From Amycolatopsis pithecellobii (GTDB lineage: Bacteria > Actinomycetota > Actinomycetes > Mycobacteriales > Pseudonocardiaceae): DNA of 64,000 nt. The translations under genes and the position numbers were made by a program. The notes below the pieces were generated by a model. It saw nothing but the letters and a program-made list of their open reading frames with translations. It was not told the DNA's origin and ran no database searches. Below are positions 48,145 to 56,838 of the stretch, piece after piece (positions within the stretch are counted from its first letter, which is position 1; each line of letters begins with the position of its first letter). The stretch spans positions 62,001 through 126,000 of the forward strand of contig NZ_WMBA01000010.1 in the NCBI RefSeq assembly GCF_009707865.1, in the 5' to 3' direction.

Positions 48145-49278
48145 ATGGACGAACACTCGGCCGTCGAACAGATGGCAGCCATCGCGTCCGAATTCCTGGC
48201 TTCACTGGCGCCAGGAATCCTTGCCCGCGCACAACAAACTCCGCTCGGTGATCCCGCCGTCGAGGCCGAGCGGGTCCGGTGGTTCTACACGCCGACCGAC
48301 CACGGCGGGGTCGCGCTGCGCGAACTGGCCCCGCGCCAGCAAAGCCTCGCGATGCGGCTGCTGGCCACCGGAATGACGCGGCAGGCCTATACGACCGCGT
48401 GTGTCGTGATGGGCCTGGAGAACATCCTCGACGAGCTCGAGGGATGGCAGGTCGACTGGGGCCGGGAACGGGGCCGTGATCCGGGCCTGTACTGGGTCCG
48501 CGTGTTCGGCCGGCCCGGCGATCCCACCTGGGGCTGGCGCGTCGGCGGGCACCACCTGTCGGTAAATCTTCTGGTGCGTGACGGGCGGATCGCGTCGGCG
48601 ACGCCATCGTTTCTCGGGGCGGACCCCGCGGCGTCGCCGTTGCTCGGCGGGACGTTGCGTCCCATCGGCGGCGCGGAGGATCTGGCGCGCAGCCTGATGG
48701 AGTCCCTGCCGCCGGCCGGACGCGCCCGCGCGCTCCTGCACCCGCGCGCGATCTCGGACATCGTTTCCGGAAACCGCGCCCGTATCCGCGCCGGGGACCG
48801 GATGATGCACATGCAGAACCTGTTCCGCGGCCGGCTGCCGACACCACGGCTGGCCGCGCAGGTCGATCGGATCGACGAAGCCGCCGAAAGCGGGTCCGGC
48901 TACACCGACGCGGACCACGCCCTGCTCGCGCTGCCTTCCGAACCCCAGGGCGTCGCCGGCGTCGAGCTGACCGCCGAGCAGCGTGGGCTGTTGCGGAAAC
49001 TGCTCGCGACGTACACCGATCGCGCCCCGCTTCCGATCGCGGAGGCGCATCGCCGGCACTACCTCGACGACCACAACCTCGATCTCGTGCATCTGGCCTG
49101 GGCCGGTGACCTCGCGCCGGGCAAACCGCACTACTACCGGCTCACCGGGCCGCGCTTACTCGTCGAATACGACAACACCCAACGCGGCGCCAACCACGCG
49201 CATTCGGTGTGGCGCGATCCGGACGGCGACTTCGGCTTCGACCCGCTGGCCGCGCATCGCGCAGCCGGCCCCCATTGA
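48145..49278 (+). CDS. DUF3500 domain-containing protein
   Basis: 377 aa, soluble. DUF3500 features include VRWFYTPTDHGGVALRELA, WGWRVGGHHLSVNLLVRDG and the C-terminal block YYRLTGPRLLVEYDNTQRGANHAHSVWRDPDGDFG. Several conserved His, Asp and Glu residues suggest an enzyme with a metal centre, but no activity is established that I know of. It starts 12 bases after the alcohol dehydrogenase stop and is convergent with the LysR gene. Context points to a step in the catabolic pathway of this cluster. Confidence 0.88.
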   Translation: MDEHSAVEQMAAIASEFLASLAPGILARAQQTPLGDPAVEAERVRWFYTPTDHGGVALRELAPRQQSLAMRLLATGMTRQAYTTACVVMGLENILDELEGWQVDWGRERGRDPGLYWVRVFGRPGDPTWGWRVGGHHLSVNLLVRDGRIASATPSFLGADPAASPLLGGTLRPIGGAEDLARSLMESLPPAGRARALLHPRAISDIVSGNRARIRAGDRMMHMQNLFRGRLPTPRLAAQVDRIDEAAESGSGYTDADHALLALPSEPQGVAGVELTAEQRGLLRKLLATYTDRAPLPIAEAHRRHYLDDHNLDLVHLAWAGDLAPGKPHYYRLTGPRLLVEYDNTQRGANHAHSVWRDPDGDFGFDPLAAHRAAGPH

Positions 49279-49283
49279 ACAGC

Positions 49284-50186
49284 TCAGCAGACGAGCGCGT
49301 CCGACGGCAGCTCCTCCGGCGTGACCAAAGGCAGCTCCACGGACGTCAGCAGATCCACGAACCGCCGCGCGAGCTGGACCATCGGACCGCGGCCGTACGC
49401 GGTCATTTCCCGGTACAGCGTCGGTTCCAGCGGGCGCACGTGCTGACTCCAGCCGTGCGGGACGGCGTTGGCGGGGATGATCGTGTATCCGATTCCCTCG
49501 ACCGCCAGGCGCAGCGCGGCGGCGACCTGTCCGACCCGCGCCACGACCCGCGGGGTGAACCCGAGCGAGCGGGCCGCCCACTCGAGCACTTCCGACATCC
49601 CTTGTTCGGATTCGAAGTGGACCCACTTGGCGGCGCCGAGTTCGGCCACCGAGGCCCGCGGCGTGTCGTACGGCCCGCGACCAGCCACCACCAGGCTTTC
49701 GAAACCGAGCGTTTCGACGGGACCGTCCCAATCCCGCGGCCGCGGTCCGATGGCCAGATCCCCTTGCCCGGCGCGCATCGCGGCCTCGAGGTCACGACGG
49801 TGGGAGTAGTCGTGCAGGCGCAGCACCGTAGCGGGATATTCGTCGTGCCAGCGCACGATTCCCGCGGGCAGCACCCCGGACGCCACCGACCGGACCGTGA
49901 GCACGTGCAGTTCCCCGACGAACCCGCCCACCAGGTCGGTCACCGATTTTCGGGCCTCGTCCACCGCCGCCAGTACAGCTCGCGCCTTGGGCAGGAAGAC
50001 CCGGCCCGCGGCCGTGAGCGCCACTCCCTGCCGGCCACGCTCCAGCAGCTCCGCGCCCAGTTCGCCCTCCAACGCCCTGACCTGCTGCGAGAGCGAAGGC
50101 TGCGCGACCAGCAACTCGTTCGCGGCCGCGCTGAACGAACCGGATTCGCAGATCGCGACGAAGTATTCCAGCTGGCGCAGGCGCAC
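49284..50186 (-). CDS. LysR family transcriptional regulator
   Basis: 300 aa from GTG 50186 (VRLRQLEYFVAICESGSFSAAANELLVAQPSLSQQVRALE, the winged helix-turn-helix). A periplasmic-binding-protein-like effector domain follows. It lies in the centre of the catabolic cluster, divergent from the hydrolase/SDR/MFS/RraA operon. The perfect palindrome ATAGGCGCGGCCTAT sits 19 bases upstream of its start, and a matching site lies at 46940-46954. It is probably the inducer-responsive activator for both divergent units; the inducer is unknown. Confidence 0.92.
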   Translation of the reverse strand: MRLRQLEYFVAICESGSFSAAANELLVAQPSLSQQVRALEGELGAELLERGRQGVALTAAGRVFLPKARAVLAAVDEARKSVTDLVGGFVGELHVLTVRSVASGVLPAGIVRWHDEYPATVLRLHDYSHRRDLEAAMRAGQGDLAIGPRPRDWDGPVETLGFESLVVAGRGPYDTPRASVAELGAAKWVHFESEQGMSEVLEWAARSLGFTPRVVARVGQVAAALRLAVEGIGYTIIPANAVPHGWSQHVRPLEPTLYREMTAYGRGPMVQLARRFVDLLTSVELPLVTPEELPSDALVC

Positions 50187-50204
50187 GGCGCCGACCGTAA
50201 CACG

Positions 50205-50219
50205 ATAGGCGCGGCCTAT
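50205..50219. promoter_or_regulatory. LysR-type binding palindrome (ATAG-N7-CTAT), site 2
   Basis: ATAGGCGCGGCCTAT is a perfect 15-base palindrome between the LysR gene and the divergent alpha/beta hydrolase operon. Position 19 bases upstream of the lysR start is typical for autoregulation plus activation of the divergent operon. Confidence 0.68.
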
Positions 50220-50338
50220 GTCCACTGGTCAGAACTGGTATTGGACGGAATTCCGGCCGGACCCGAGGATGGAATCGCGAGCCCGATCGTGCCTTCGGTC
50301 ACAGCAGGGTATGGCCCCGACAACGAGGAGCATCAGGA

Positions 50339-51496
50339 ATGACGACGCAGTCACAAGCCGTCGAAGAGTTGGCGATCGTGCGGCGGGAGCATACGGGGCG
50401 ACGCATTGAGACCGAAGAGGCCCTCGCGGCACTGCCCGCCGAGTCGCAGGCCGCGCTGCGCCAGTTCTCGCTCGAACGCACGATGGGCTACGGCGTGGAC
50501 TACTCCGATGCGGTCGAACTGCGGGCCAGGGTGCTCGGCGGGCAGCGCTGGCAGGAGGCCGCGACCGAACTCGCCGGCACGTGTTTGCGGCGCGCCGATG
50601 ACGCCGGCCCCGCTCCCCGGCCGACCCGGATCGCGTATCTGCGCCGTTCGTCGGCCTTGCTGCGGATAAGCCAGATCATGATGCTCGCCGACACCGACGA
50701 GCGGCGGACGATCTTCGGCGACGCCGCCGAGCAGTACGCCAGGGCCGCCGAGCTGAGCGGTGACCGTGAACGGGTCACGATCGAGACCCCGGGTGGCCCG
50801 CTGGCCGGCTGGCTCCTGGCCAGCGACGGTCCCGCCGTCGGCTCGGCCGTCGTCGTCGGTGGCGTCGAAGGCTGGGCCATGGATTTCGACAGCGTCGGGG
50901 AAGCGCTCGCGGCGCGTGGTATCGACGCGCTGATGCTGGATGGCCCGGGGCAGGGCGAAACCCGGCTGACCCACCGCCATTACCTCACCCCGCGCTGGCT
51001 CGACGCCTTCCGGCGGGCGATCGACTTTCTCGACGCGCACGCACCGGGCCTCCCCATCGGCGTCATCGGCAACAGCATGGGTGGCAGCTTCGCGATGGCC
51101 GTCGCCGCGTCGGATACCCGGATCCGTGCGTGCGTTGACAACGGCGGCGCCCCGGCGCCCTCGGCGGTACCGCCGGCCGGAACGTTCTTCACGAAGATGC
51201 TCACCTATGCCGGCACCGACGAAACCGAACAGGGGCTGGCCTGCTGGCGTACCGTCACGCCGCTCGCTGCCGGGCCCAACGCCGGATATCCACTGCTGGT
51301 CGTGCACGGCGGTAAGGATCCGCTGGTATCGGACGAGATGGCGCTGACGATGCTGCGGGACGCACCGACAGCGGACAAGAAGATGGTCGTCTTCTCCGAC
51401 GGCGACCACTGCATCTACAACCACAAGCGCGACCGTGACGTACTGATCGCCGACTGGCTGCGACTGCGCCTTGCCGAAGCGAAGGAGAGCATGTGA
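50339..51496 (+). CDS. Alpha/beta hydrolase, C-C hydrolase-like (DHPON hydrolase/FrsA type)
   Basis: 385 aa. A helical N-terminal lid domain of about 130 residues precedes the alpha/beta-hydrolase core. The nucleophile is the Ser of GNSMGGS near residue 245, the acid is the Asp of HGGKDPLVS near 326 and the base the His of DGDHCIYNH near 357. The large helical domain resembles 2,6-dihydroxypseudooxynicotine hydrolase, which cleaves a C-C bond of a beta-diketone-like substrate; this is a family-level analogy. GAGGAG precedes the start. First gene of the operon, with ATGTGA overlap to the SDR. Confidence 0.85.
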   Translation: MTTQSQAVEELAIVRREHTGRRIETEEALAALPAESQAALRQFSLERTMGYGVDYSDAVELRARVLGGQRWQEAATELAGTCLRRADDAGPAPRPTRIAYLRRSSALLRISQIMMLADTDERRTIFGDAAEQYARAAELSGDRERVTIETPGGPLAGWLLASDGPAVGSAVVVGGVEGWAMDFDSVGEALAARGIDALMLDGPGQGETRLTHRHYLTPRWLDAFRRAIDFLDAHAPGLPIGVIGNSMGGSFAMAVAASDTRIRACVDNGGAPAPSAVPPAGTFFTKMLTYAGTDETEQGLACWRTVTPLAAGPNAGYPLLVVHGGKDPLVSDEMALTMLRDAPTADKKMVVFSDGDHCIYNHKRDRDVLIADWLRLRLAEAKESM

Positions 51497-52278
51497 ACGA
51501 GACCGGAATGACCACTGTGGACACTCCTAACTGGACTGAACGGTCGGCGATCGTCACCGGAGCCGCCAGCGGGATCGGTGCCGCCGTGGCCGCAAAGCTG
51601 GCCGCACGGGGAGTCGCGGTGACGGCGGCGACGTTGCGTGCCGGTGAAGGCGGCGAAGGCGTGGTCAAGCAGATCATCGCGGATGGCGGTCGTGCGCAAT
51701 TGGCCTTCGGTGACGTGTCCGACGAATCAGCCGTCGCCGGCATTTTCTCCGCGGCGACCGAAAGCTTCGGACCGCCCGATATCGTCGTGCATGCGGCGGG
51801 TGGGCTCACCAGCATCGCCGCCACCGCCCAGCTCGAACCCGCCGAATGGGACCGGATGGTCGCCATCAACCTTCGTTCCGCGTTTCTGGTCATCCACGCG
51901 GCACTGCCCGGCATGATCGAGCGCGGCTGGGGTCGCGTCGTCACGGTCGCCAGTGAAGCCGGGCGGATGCCGACCCGGGTTGGCTCTTCCGCTTATGCGG
52001 CAGCGAAATCGGGCGTGATCGGGCTGACCAAACACGTCGCCCGCGAAATCGCGGCCCACGGCGTGACCGTCAACGCGACAGCACCCTCCACCACGCTGTC
52101 GCCCCGTATCCAGGCCCTCTATCCCGACGGCGGAGCCGCCGTCGGCGCCCAGCACCCCATGGGGCGGCTGGCCGAACCGGACGAGCAGGCGGCAGCGATC
52201 CTGTTCCTCTGTTCGCCGGAAGCGAGCTATGTCAACGGAGCCTGCCTCGATGTCACCGGCGGTTCCGTGAACATCTGA
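51493..52278 (+). CDS. SDR family oxidoreductase
   Basis: 261-aa classical short-chain dehydrogenase. The cofactor turn is VTGAASGIGAA, HAAGG stands in the NNAG position, and the catalytic Tyr/Lys are Y168 and K172 in SSAYAAAKSGVIGL. The GTG start overlaps the hydrolase stop (ATGTGA), showing tight coupling. The substrate is probably a pathway alcohol or ketone. Confidence 0.9.
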   Translation: MNETGMTTVDTPNWTERSAIVTGAASGIGAAVAAKLAARGVAVTAATLRAGEGGEGVVKQIIADGGRAQLAFGDVSDESAVAGIFSAATESFGPPDIVVHAAGGLTSIAATAQLEPAEWDRMVAINLRSAFLVIHAALPGMIERGWGRVVTVASEAGRMPTRVGSSAYAAAKSGVIGLTKHVAREIAAHGVTVNATAPSTTLSPRIQALYPDGGAAVGAQHPMGRLAEPDEQAAAILFLCSPEASYVNGACLDVTGGSVNI

Positions 52279-52314
52279 TCCCCTGACAATTCCCCTCAAC
52301 GACGAGGAATGCCC

Positions 52315-53655
52315 ATGAGATCGTCCGGCGCCCTGAGCGGCAGAAGACTGACCCTTTTCGTACCCGCGTTCTGTTGTCTGATCATCATTTTCGACGGTTA
52401 TGACGTCACAGTTTTCGGTTCCACCATCCCGGTATTGCTGAAATACCAGCCGTGGCATCTCGATGCCGCCGGCGCCGGGTTGATCGCGAGCCTCGGCCTG
52501 ATCGGTCTGCTGATCGGTTCCCTGCTGTGCGGCTTCGCGACGGATGTGCTGGGCCGCAAGCGAATGCTGGTGTTCTGTTCGACCTGGTTCTCCCTGTGCA
52601 TGGTGGTCTGCGCGATCGCACCGACGAGCCAGCTGTTCGGGCTGTTCCGTTTCCTCGGCGGTCTCGGGCTCGGCGGCGTGATTCCGGTCTGCATCGCCTA
52701 CATCGTCGAATTCGCGCCCCCCTCGCGCCGGTACCTGTTCACCGCGATCGGGAACGCCGGTTTCTCCGTGGGCGGTGTCGCTTCGGCTCTGCTCGGGATA
52801 GCGGTCATCCCGGAGCTGGGGTTCCGCCCGATGTACCTGATCCCGGGCGTGCTGCTCCTGCTCATGCCCGTCGCCGTGTTCCTGCTGCCGGAGTCCGCGG
52901 ATTTCCTGATGTCCAAGGGAAGGATCGAGGAAGCGCGGGAAGTCGCGCGACGCTCCGGGCTGCCGATGCCGTCCGCCGCGACGACCGCACCGGCTACTCC
53001 GCAGCGCGGCTGGACAGGCCTGCGCGCCCTGCTGCGCCGACCGCTGCTGGGGAACCTCATCCTGTTCGGCTTGACGGGTTTTGCCGTCCAGGTGCTCATC
53101 TATGGCCTGAACACCTGGTTGCCGCAGATCATGCGAGCGGCAGGGTATGGGCTGACTTCGGCACTGGGCTTTCTCGCGGCACTGTCGGTCGGTGCGATCG
53201 TCGGCAGCCTCGCGCTGTCCCTGTTCGCCGACCGCATCGGTCCGCGTGGCGTCCTGCTGACCGGTTTCGGCTTCGGGATCGTCGCGCTGGTGGTGTTGAG
53301 CGTCGGCCCGCCGACCGCGGCCGTATACGCGGCGGTGGTCCTCGCCGGAGTCGGCGGGAACGGCACTGCGGCGATCCTGCACGTCTTCACGGGCACCTGG
53401 TTCCCCCCGGCGGTGCGGGCTTCGGCGGTCGGCTCCTACATGGCGGTCTCCCGCGTCGGAAGCGTCCTCGGTCCGTTGGCGCTCGGCTGGATCGTGGCGG
53501 TCGGTCTGCCCGTGCGGTGGAACTTCTACGCGTTGCTGGTGCCGACTATCGTGGGTGTGCTGCTGGTTTTGTTGCTACCGCGCAAAACTCTGGACAATCG
53601 TCCGGTGGGTGCCGCTCGGAAGGCGCAGGACCAGCCTGCGCCGGCGCCCCGATAA
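52315..53655 (+). CDS. MFS transporter, aromatic acid:H+ symporter (AAHS) type
   Basis: 446 aa with 12 predicted membrane helices. TM1 carries FDGYDVTVFG, the AAHS-family signature (DGxDxxxxG), and the loop signature is GFATDVLGRKRML. This family imports benzoate-, protocatechuate- or phenylpropanoate-type acids. GAGGA at 52304-52308 favours the ATG at 52315 over the in-frame ATG at 52309. It sits between the SDR and RraA genes, suggesting uptake of the pathway substrate. Confidence 0.9.
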   Translation: MRSSGALSGRRLTLFVPAFCCLIIIFDGYDVTVFGSTIPVLLKYQPWHLDAAGAGLIASLGLIGLLIGSLLCGFATDVLGRKRMLVFCSTWFSLCMVVCAIAPTSQLFGLFRFLGGLGLGGVIPVCIAYIVEFAPPSRRYLFTAIGNAGFSVGGVASALLGIAVIPELGFRPMYLIPGVLLLLMPVAVFLLPESADFLMSKGRIEEAREVARRSGLPMPSAATTAPATPQRGWTGLRALLRRPLLGNLILFGLTGFAVQVLIYGLNTWLPQIMRAAGYGLTSALGFLAALSVGAIVGSLALSLFADRIGPRGVLLTGFGFGIVALVVLSVGPPTAAVYAAVVLAGVGGNGTAAILHVFTGTWFPPAVRASAVGSYMAVSRVGSVLGPLALGWIVAVGLPVRWNFYALLVPTIVGVLLVLLLPRKTLDNRPVGAARKAQDQPAPAPR

Positions 53656-53673
53656 CCGATCCGAGGAGAGTCC

Positions 53674-54324
53674 ATGGAGAAGGCGACTGGCACGCCGTTC
53701 GCGGCCGTCGGGACGGCGTCCGTCGCGGATGCCTTGGCAGAGCACGATTTGACCGGTGTCATCGAGGGGCCACAATTCGTGGTGGGCTCGGGAATGTTCC
53801 TCGGGCGTGCCGTGACCGTGCAGCTCGATGCTGCCGGGCAGGCCGGCCCCGAGGACAGCAGGCGGATCTGGGACGTGGTCGACAACGCGGCTGCCGGCAG
53901 CGTGCTCGTCGTCTCCACTCGCGGTGCCGAGATCAGCGCGCTCGGCGGCGTGATCGCCGGGACCGCGGCGGCGCGAGACTTCGCCGGCGCCGTGACCGAC
54001 GGCCTGATCCGGGACGCCGACGAAATCGCGAGCCACGGATTTCCGGTGCACTGCCGCCGCGCTCATCCCCGGGCGATCTGGGGTTGTTGTACAGGAACGG
54101 AAATCCCGGTGCGGTTCGGCGACGTCGAAGTCGCGGCCGGCGACCTGATCGTCGCCGACCGGGACGGAGTCGTGTGTGTGCCCAAGGGAATCGTCACCGA
54201 CGTGATGGAACGCGCGTACCGCATCGAGAAGCTCGAACGGCTGTGGGTCGACCACGCCAGGGCCTACCGCTCCATCGCGAAAGGATTCGAAGCGGTCACC
54301 GACCAGTATGGCTCGCCACACTGA
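53674..54324 (+). CDS. RraA-type aldolase/decarboxylase (HMG/CHA aldolase-like)
   Basis: 216 aa. The RraA/HMG-aldolase fold is suggested by TASVADALAEHDLTGVI at the start and GGVIAGTAAARDFAGAVTDGLIRDADEI in the middle, where the conserved Gly, Arg and Asp bind pyruvate and metal in class II pyruvate aldolases. Relatives cleave 4-hydroxy-4-methyl-2-oxoglutarate at the end of gallate or protocatechuate 4,5-cleavage. Last gene of the operon; its 3' end overlaps the convergent tetR by 29 bases. Confidence 0.85.
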   Translation: MEKATGTPFAAVGTASVADALAEHDLTGVIEGPQFVVGSGMFLGRAVTVQLDAAGQAGPEDSRRIWDVVDNAAAGSVLVVSTRGAEISALGGVIAGTAAARDFAGAVTDGLIRDADEIASHGFPVHCRRAHPRAIWGCCTGTEIPVRFGDVEVAAGDLIVADRDGVVCVPKGIVTDVMERAYRIEKLERLWVDHARAYRSIAKGFEAVTDQYGSPH

Positions 54325-54940
54325 ATCCGACGTTGAGAGCGTCGGGCATGGCCGCGAACGCACTGCGCAATTCGGCCTCCAGCCGTTTGCGGCCAGGCCT
54401 GCCGCGAAGCGCCACCCACCGTTCCAGCGCGCACCGGTGGGTGGCGACGGCGAATTCCACGACCAGGCGCAAGCGGAGGTCCGCGGAATTCGCGATACCG
54501 AACCGGTCGGCCAATGTGGACACTGCCGACGCGACCGCACGATCACAGAAATCGAGGCCGTGCGCGTTCATCGACGGCGTCCGGGCGGCAAGGCGACGGC
54601 TGAGCCGGAGCCGGTGGGCCCACGCGTCGCCCCCCATCCGGTCCAGCGCGGCGAATGCCGTCTCCAGCAGGAACTCCAGGATGGTCCCCGCCGGCGACCG
54701 GGTCTCCAGCTCTTCGCCGAAGACGTTCCAGAAGTCGTGCAACGGAGCCATGCCGACGTCTTCCTTGCTGGTGAAGTAGCGGAAGAAGGTGCGTTTCGAC
54801 ACCTCGACAGCGCCGCACAGGTCGTCGAGGGTGGTCGCGTCGAAGCCGTTCTCGGTGAACATCTCGAGCGCCACGTCGATCAACTCCTGGCGCGTTCGCT
54901 GCTTCTTTCGCTCGCGCAAGGAGACGCTGCTGTCGCTCAT
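54296..54940 (-). CDS. TetR family transcriptional regulator
   Basis: 214 aa. The helix-turn-helix is LIDVALEMFTENGFDATTLDDLCGAVEVSKRTFFRYFTSKEDV. Start ATG 54940; the frame is open to 54973. Divergent from a quinone oxidoreductase-like gene at 55020, with the palindrome TGCCACTTAGTGGCA between them, so it probably represses that gene and itself. Confidence 0.88.
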   Translation of the reverse strand: MSDSSVSLRERKKQRTRQELIDVALEMFTENGFDATTLDDLCGAVEVSKRTFFRYFTSKEDVGMAPLHDFWNVFGEELETRSPAGTILEFLLETAFAALDRMGGDAWAHRLRLSRRLAARTPSMNAHGLDFCDRAVASAVSTLADRFGIANSADLRLRLVVEFAVATHRCALERWVALRGRPGRKRLEAELRSAFAAMPDALNVGFSVASHTGR

Positions 54941-54964
54941 CACCAAAGTGTAGCGGAGACGCAG

Positions 54965-55009
54965 TTGACTCACGTAGGCTTATGCCACTTAGTGGCACTT
55001 TCTAGGAGG
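54965..55009 (+). promoter_or_regulatory. Promoter/operator of the quinone oxidoreductase gene
   Basis: TTGACT (54965-54970) is a good -35. The palindrome TGCCAC-TTA-GTGGCA (54983-54997) covers the expected -10 position, and AGGAGG (55004-55009) lies 10 bases before the ATG at 55020. A repressor bound to the palindrome would block RNA polymerase. TetR is the nearest candidate. Confidence 0.62.
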
Positions 55010-55019
55010 TTTCGCGGAG

Positions 55020-55946
55020 ATGCGCGCGCTGCTCGTCGACCCAGCTGTTCCCGGCCGTCTTCGGTTGGGTGAGGCCGAAAATCCCCGTCCGGCAGCCAAC
55101 GAGGCGCTCGTCCGCGTCAGTGCGGTCTCGTTGAATTCGGGGGAGGTCAAGCGCGGTATCCAGGAAGCCGCCGCCGGGGAGGTACTCGGCTGGGACGCCG
55201 CAGGGGTCGTCGAACGGGCCGCGGCGGACGGCTCCGGCCCCGCGGCGGGCACCCCGGTCGTCACGATCGGCCCGGCGGGCGCGTGGGCGGAACTGCGGGC
55301 GGTGAACACGGATCTGATCGGGATCGTCCCCGAAGGTGCGGACCTCGGCGCCATCAGCACGGTGCCTGTGGCCGGGGGCAGTGCATTGCGTGCGCTGGAC
55401 CGGATCGGCCCGCTGCTGGGCAGGCGGATCGTCATCACGGGCGCCACCGGGGGCGTCGGCCGCTACGCCGTACAACTCGCCCGCCGCGGCGGCGCACACG
55501 TGATCGCGTGCACCGGCGACCCGGAGCGTCACGGGGAAAGCCTTACGGCGCTGGGTGCCCACGAGGTGATTACCGCGCCGGCGCAGCTCGACGAGCCGGT
55601 GCACGGCATCGTCGACACGGTCGGCGGGCAGCAACTGGCCGACGGTTACACGCGGCTGGCGGAGCACGGCACCCTGGTCTCGGTGGGCCGCGCGGCACCC
55701 GGTGAGCAGACCTTCCCGGACGGCGCGTTCGCCGGCCCCGCCGGCCACGACCGCACGCTGACCACGTTCTATTTGCTGCGCTGCGAAGGAGTCGGGCGCG
55801 ATCTGACGGTGCTGGCGGGCTTGGTGGCCGCCGGCGAACTCGACGCGAACATCGCCTGGCGCGGCCCGTGGCAGGACGTTGCGACGGCCACCGAGCGCCT
55901 CGTCGACCGCCGGCTACACGGCAAGGCCGTACTCGACGTCGTCTGA
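55020..55946 (+). CDS. Zinc-less medium-chain (quinone) oxidoreductase
   Basis: 308 aa. N-terminal GroES-like fold (MRALLVDPAVPGRLRLGEAENP), then a nucleotide-binding domain with VITGATGGVGRYAVQLARRGGAHVIA, the AxxGxxG turn of NADPH quinone oxidoreductases. No catalytic or structural zinc cysteines are seen. A strong AGGAGG site precedes it. Probably controlled by the divergent TetR. Convergent with an SDR gene. Confidence 0.88.
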   Translation: MRALLVDPAVPGRLRLGEAENPRPAANEALVRVSAVSLNSGEVKRGIQEAAAGEVLGWDAAGVVERAAADGSGPAAGTPVVTIGPAGAWAELRAVNTDLIGIVPEGADLGAISTVPVAGGSALRALDRIGPLLGRRIVITGATGGVGRYAVQLARRGGAHVIACTGDPERHGESLTALGAHEVITAPAQLDEPVHGIVDTVGGQQLADGYTRLAEHGTLVSVGRAAPGEQTFPDGAFAGPAGHDRTLTTFYLLRCEGVGRDLTVLAGLVAAGELDANIAWRGPWQDVATATERLVDRRLHGKAVLDVV

Positions 55947-55963
55947 TCGGATCGCAGACCTGA

Positions 55964-56725
55964 TCATGGCTGCGGTGCGAGCTGGGCGCCTCCCGCCACG
56001 TGCAGTACCTCTCCGGTGATGAAAGCCGCACGTGGGGAGGCAAGGAAGGCCACCGCTTCGGCGACGTCTTCCGGGGTGGCGAGCCGGGAGAGGAGGGTCA
56101 TGGCCGTGTGGCGACTCAGATGTGCTTCCAGTTCCTCCGCGGTTCGCTTCTCGCTGATGAAGGGGGTGTGGACGGTGCTGGGCGCGACGGCGTTGACGGT
56201 CACGCCCAACGGTGCGAGCTGCACCGCGAGGGCACGGGTGAGTCCGACAACACCCGCCTTGGACGAGACGTAGCCGAGCGGGCCACCGGAAAGCCATGTC
56301 CTGGACGAGATGTTGACGACCTGGCCGCCGCCCGACTGTGTCCACAGTGGAGCCGCGGCCTGGCACAACGATGCCGGTCCCCACAGGTTGACCGCCATCA
56401 TGGCGTGCCATTCCGCCTCGGTGATCTCGCCGAACGCGCTTTTCTGGTTCAGTGCGGCGTTGTTGACCAACTGGTCGAGGCGCCCATAGGTATCGGTCAG
56501 TTTTGCGACCAGAGCCTTGTTACCCGCGTCCGACGACACATCGGCCGCCCAGCCCTCGAACACACCGCCCGTTTCGGCCGTCAGCTCCTTGGCGCGTGCT
56601 TGCGCCCGAGCACCGTCCCGGTCGGCGAGGATCACGGTCGCCCCGTCCTCGGCGAGACGTGCCGCGATGGCGCCGCCAAGCGCACCGGCGCCGCCGGTAA
56701 CCACGGCGACTCTCGTTTCCGTCAT
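55964..56725 (-). CDS. SDR family oxidoreductase
   Basis: 253-aa classical SDR with VVTGGAGALGGAIA, NNAALN, the Ser of NISSRTW, and catalytic Y152/K156 in LGYVSSKAGVVGL. ATG 56725 chosen over an upstream start at 56761. Divergent from a LysR gene, with the palindrome ATGCCCTGAAGGCAT between them, so that LysR is probably its regulator. Confidence 0.9.
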   Translation of the reverse strand: MTETRVAVVTGGAGALGGAIAARLAEDGATVILADRDGARAQARAKELTAETGGVFEGWAADVSSDAGNKALVAKLTDTYGRLDQLVNNAALNQKSAFGEITEAEWHAMMAVNLWGPASLCQAAAPLWTQSGGGQVVNISSRTWLSGGPLGYVSSKAGVVGLTRALAVQLAPLGVTVNAVAPSTVHTPFISEKRTAEELEAHLSRHTAMTLLSRLATPEDVAEAVAFLASPRAAFITGEVLHVAGGAQLAPQP

Positions 56726-56811
56726 CGTTGTCCTTCCTGCGAAATCCAGCCCGGAACTCATCGTGACCCGGGATGCGGCCGGACAAGAAATGCCGGCTGA
56801 GCTGGCGTGCG

Positions 56812-56826
56812 ATGCCCTGAAGGCAT
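56812..56826. promoter_or_regulatory. Putative LysR box (SDR/lysR divergent promoter)
   Basis: ATGCCCTGAAGGCAT is an ATGCC-N5-GGCAT palindrome containing T-N11-A (56813-56825). It lies 13 bases upstream of the lysR start at 56839 and faces the SDR at 56725. Its sequence differs from the ATAG-N7-CTAT sites of the other LysR. Confidence 0.6.
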
Positions 56827-56838
56827 ATCTTGAGTGCC

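Noticed and set aside
52452-54779. 775-codon plus-strand frame across the MFS and RraA genes
   Set aside because: An Arg/Gly-rich out-of-frame product spanning several genuine genes; no domain seen.
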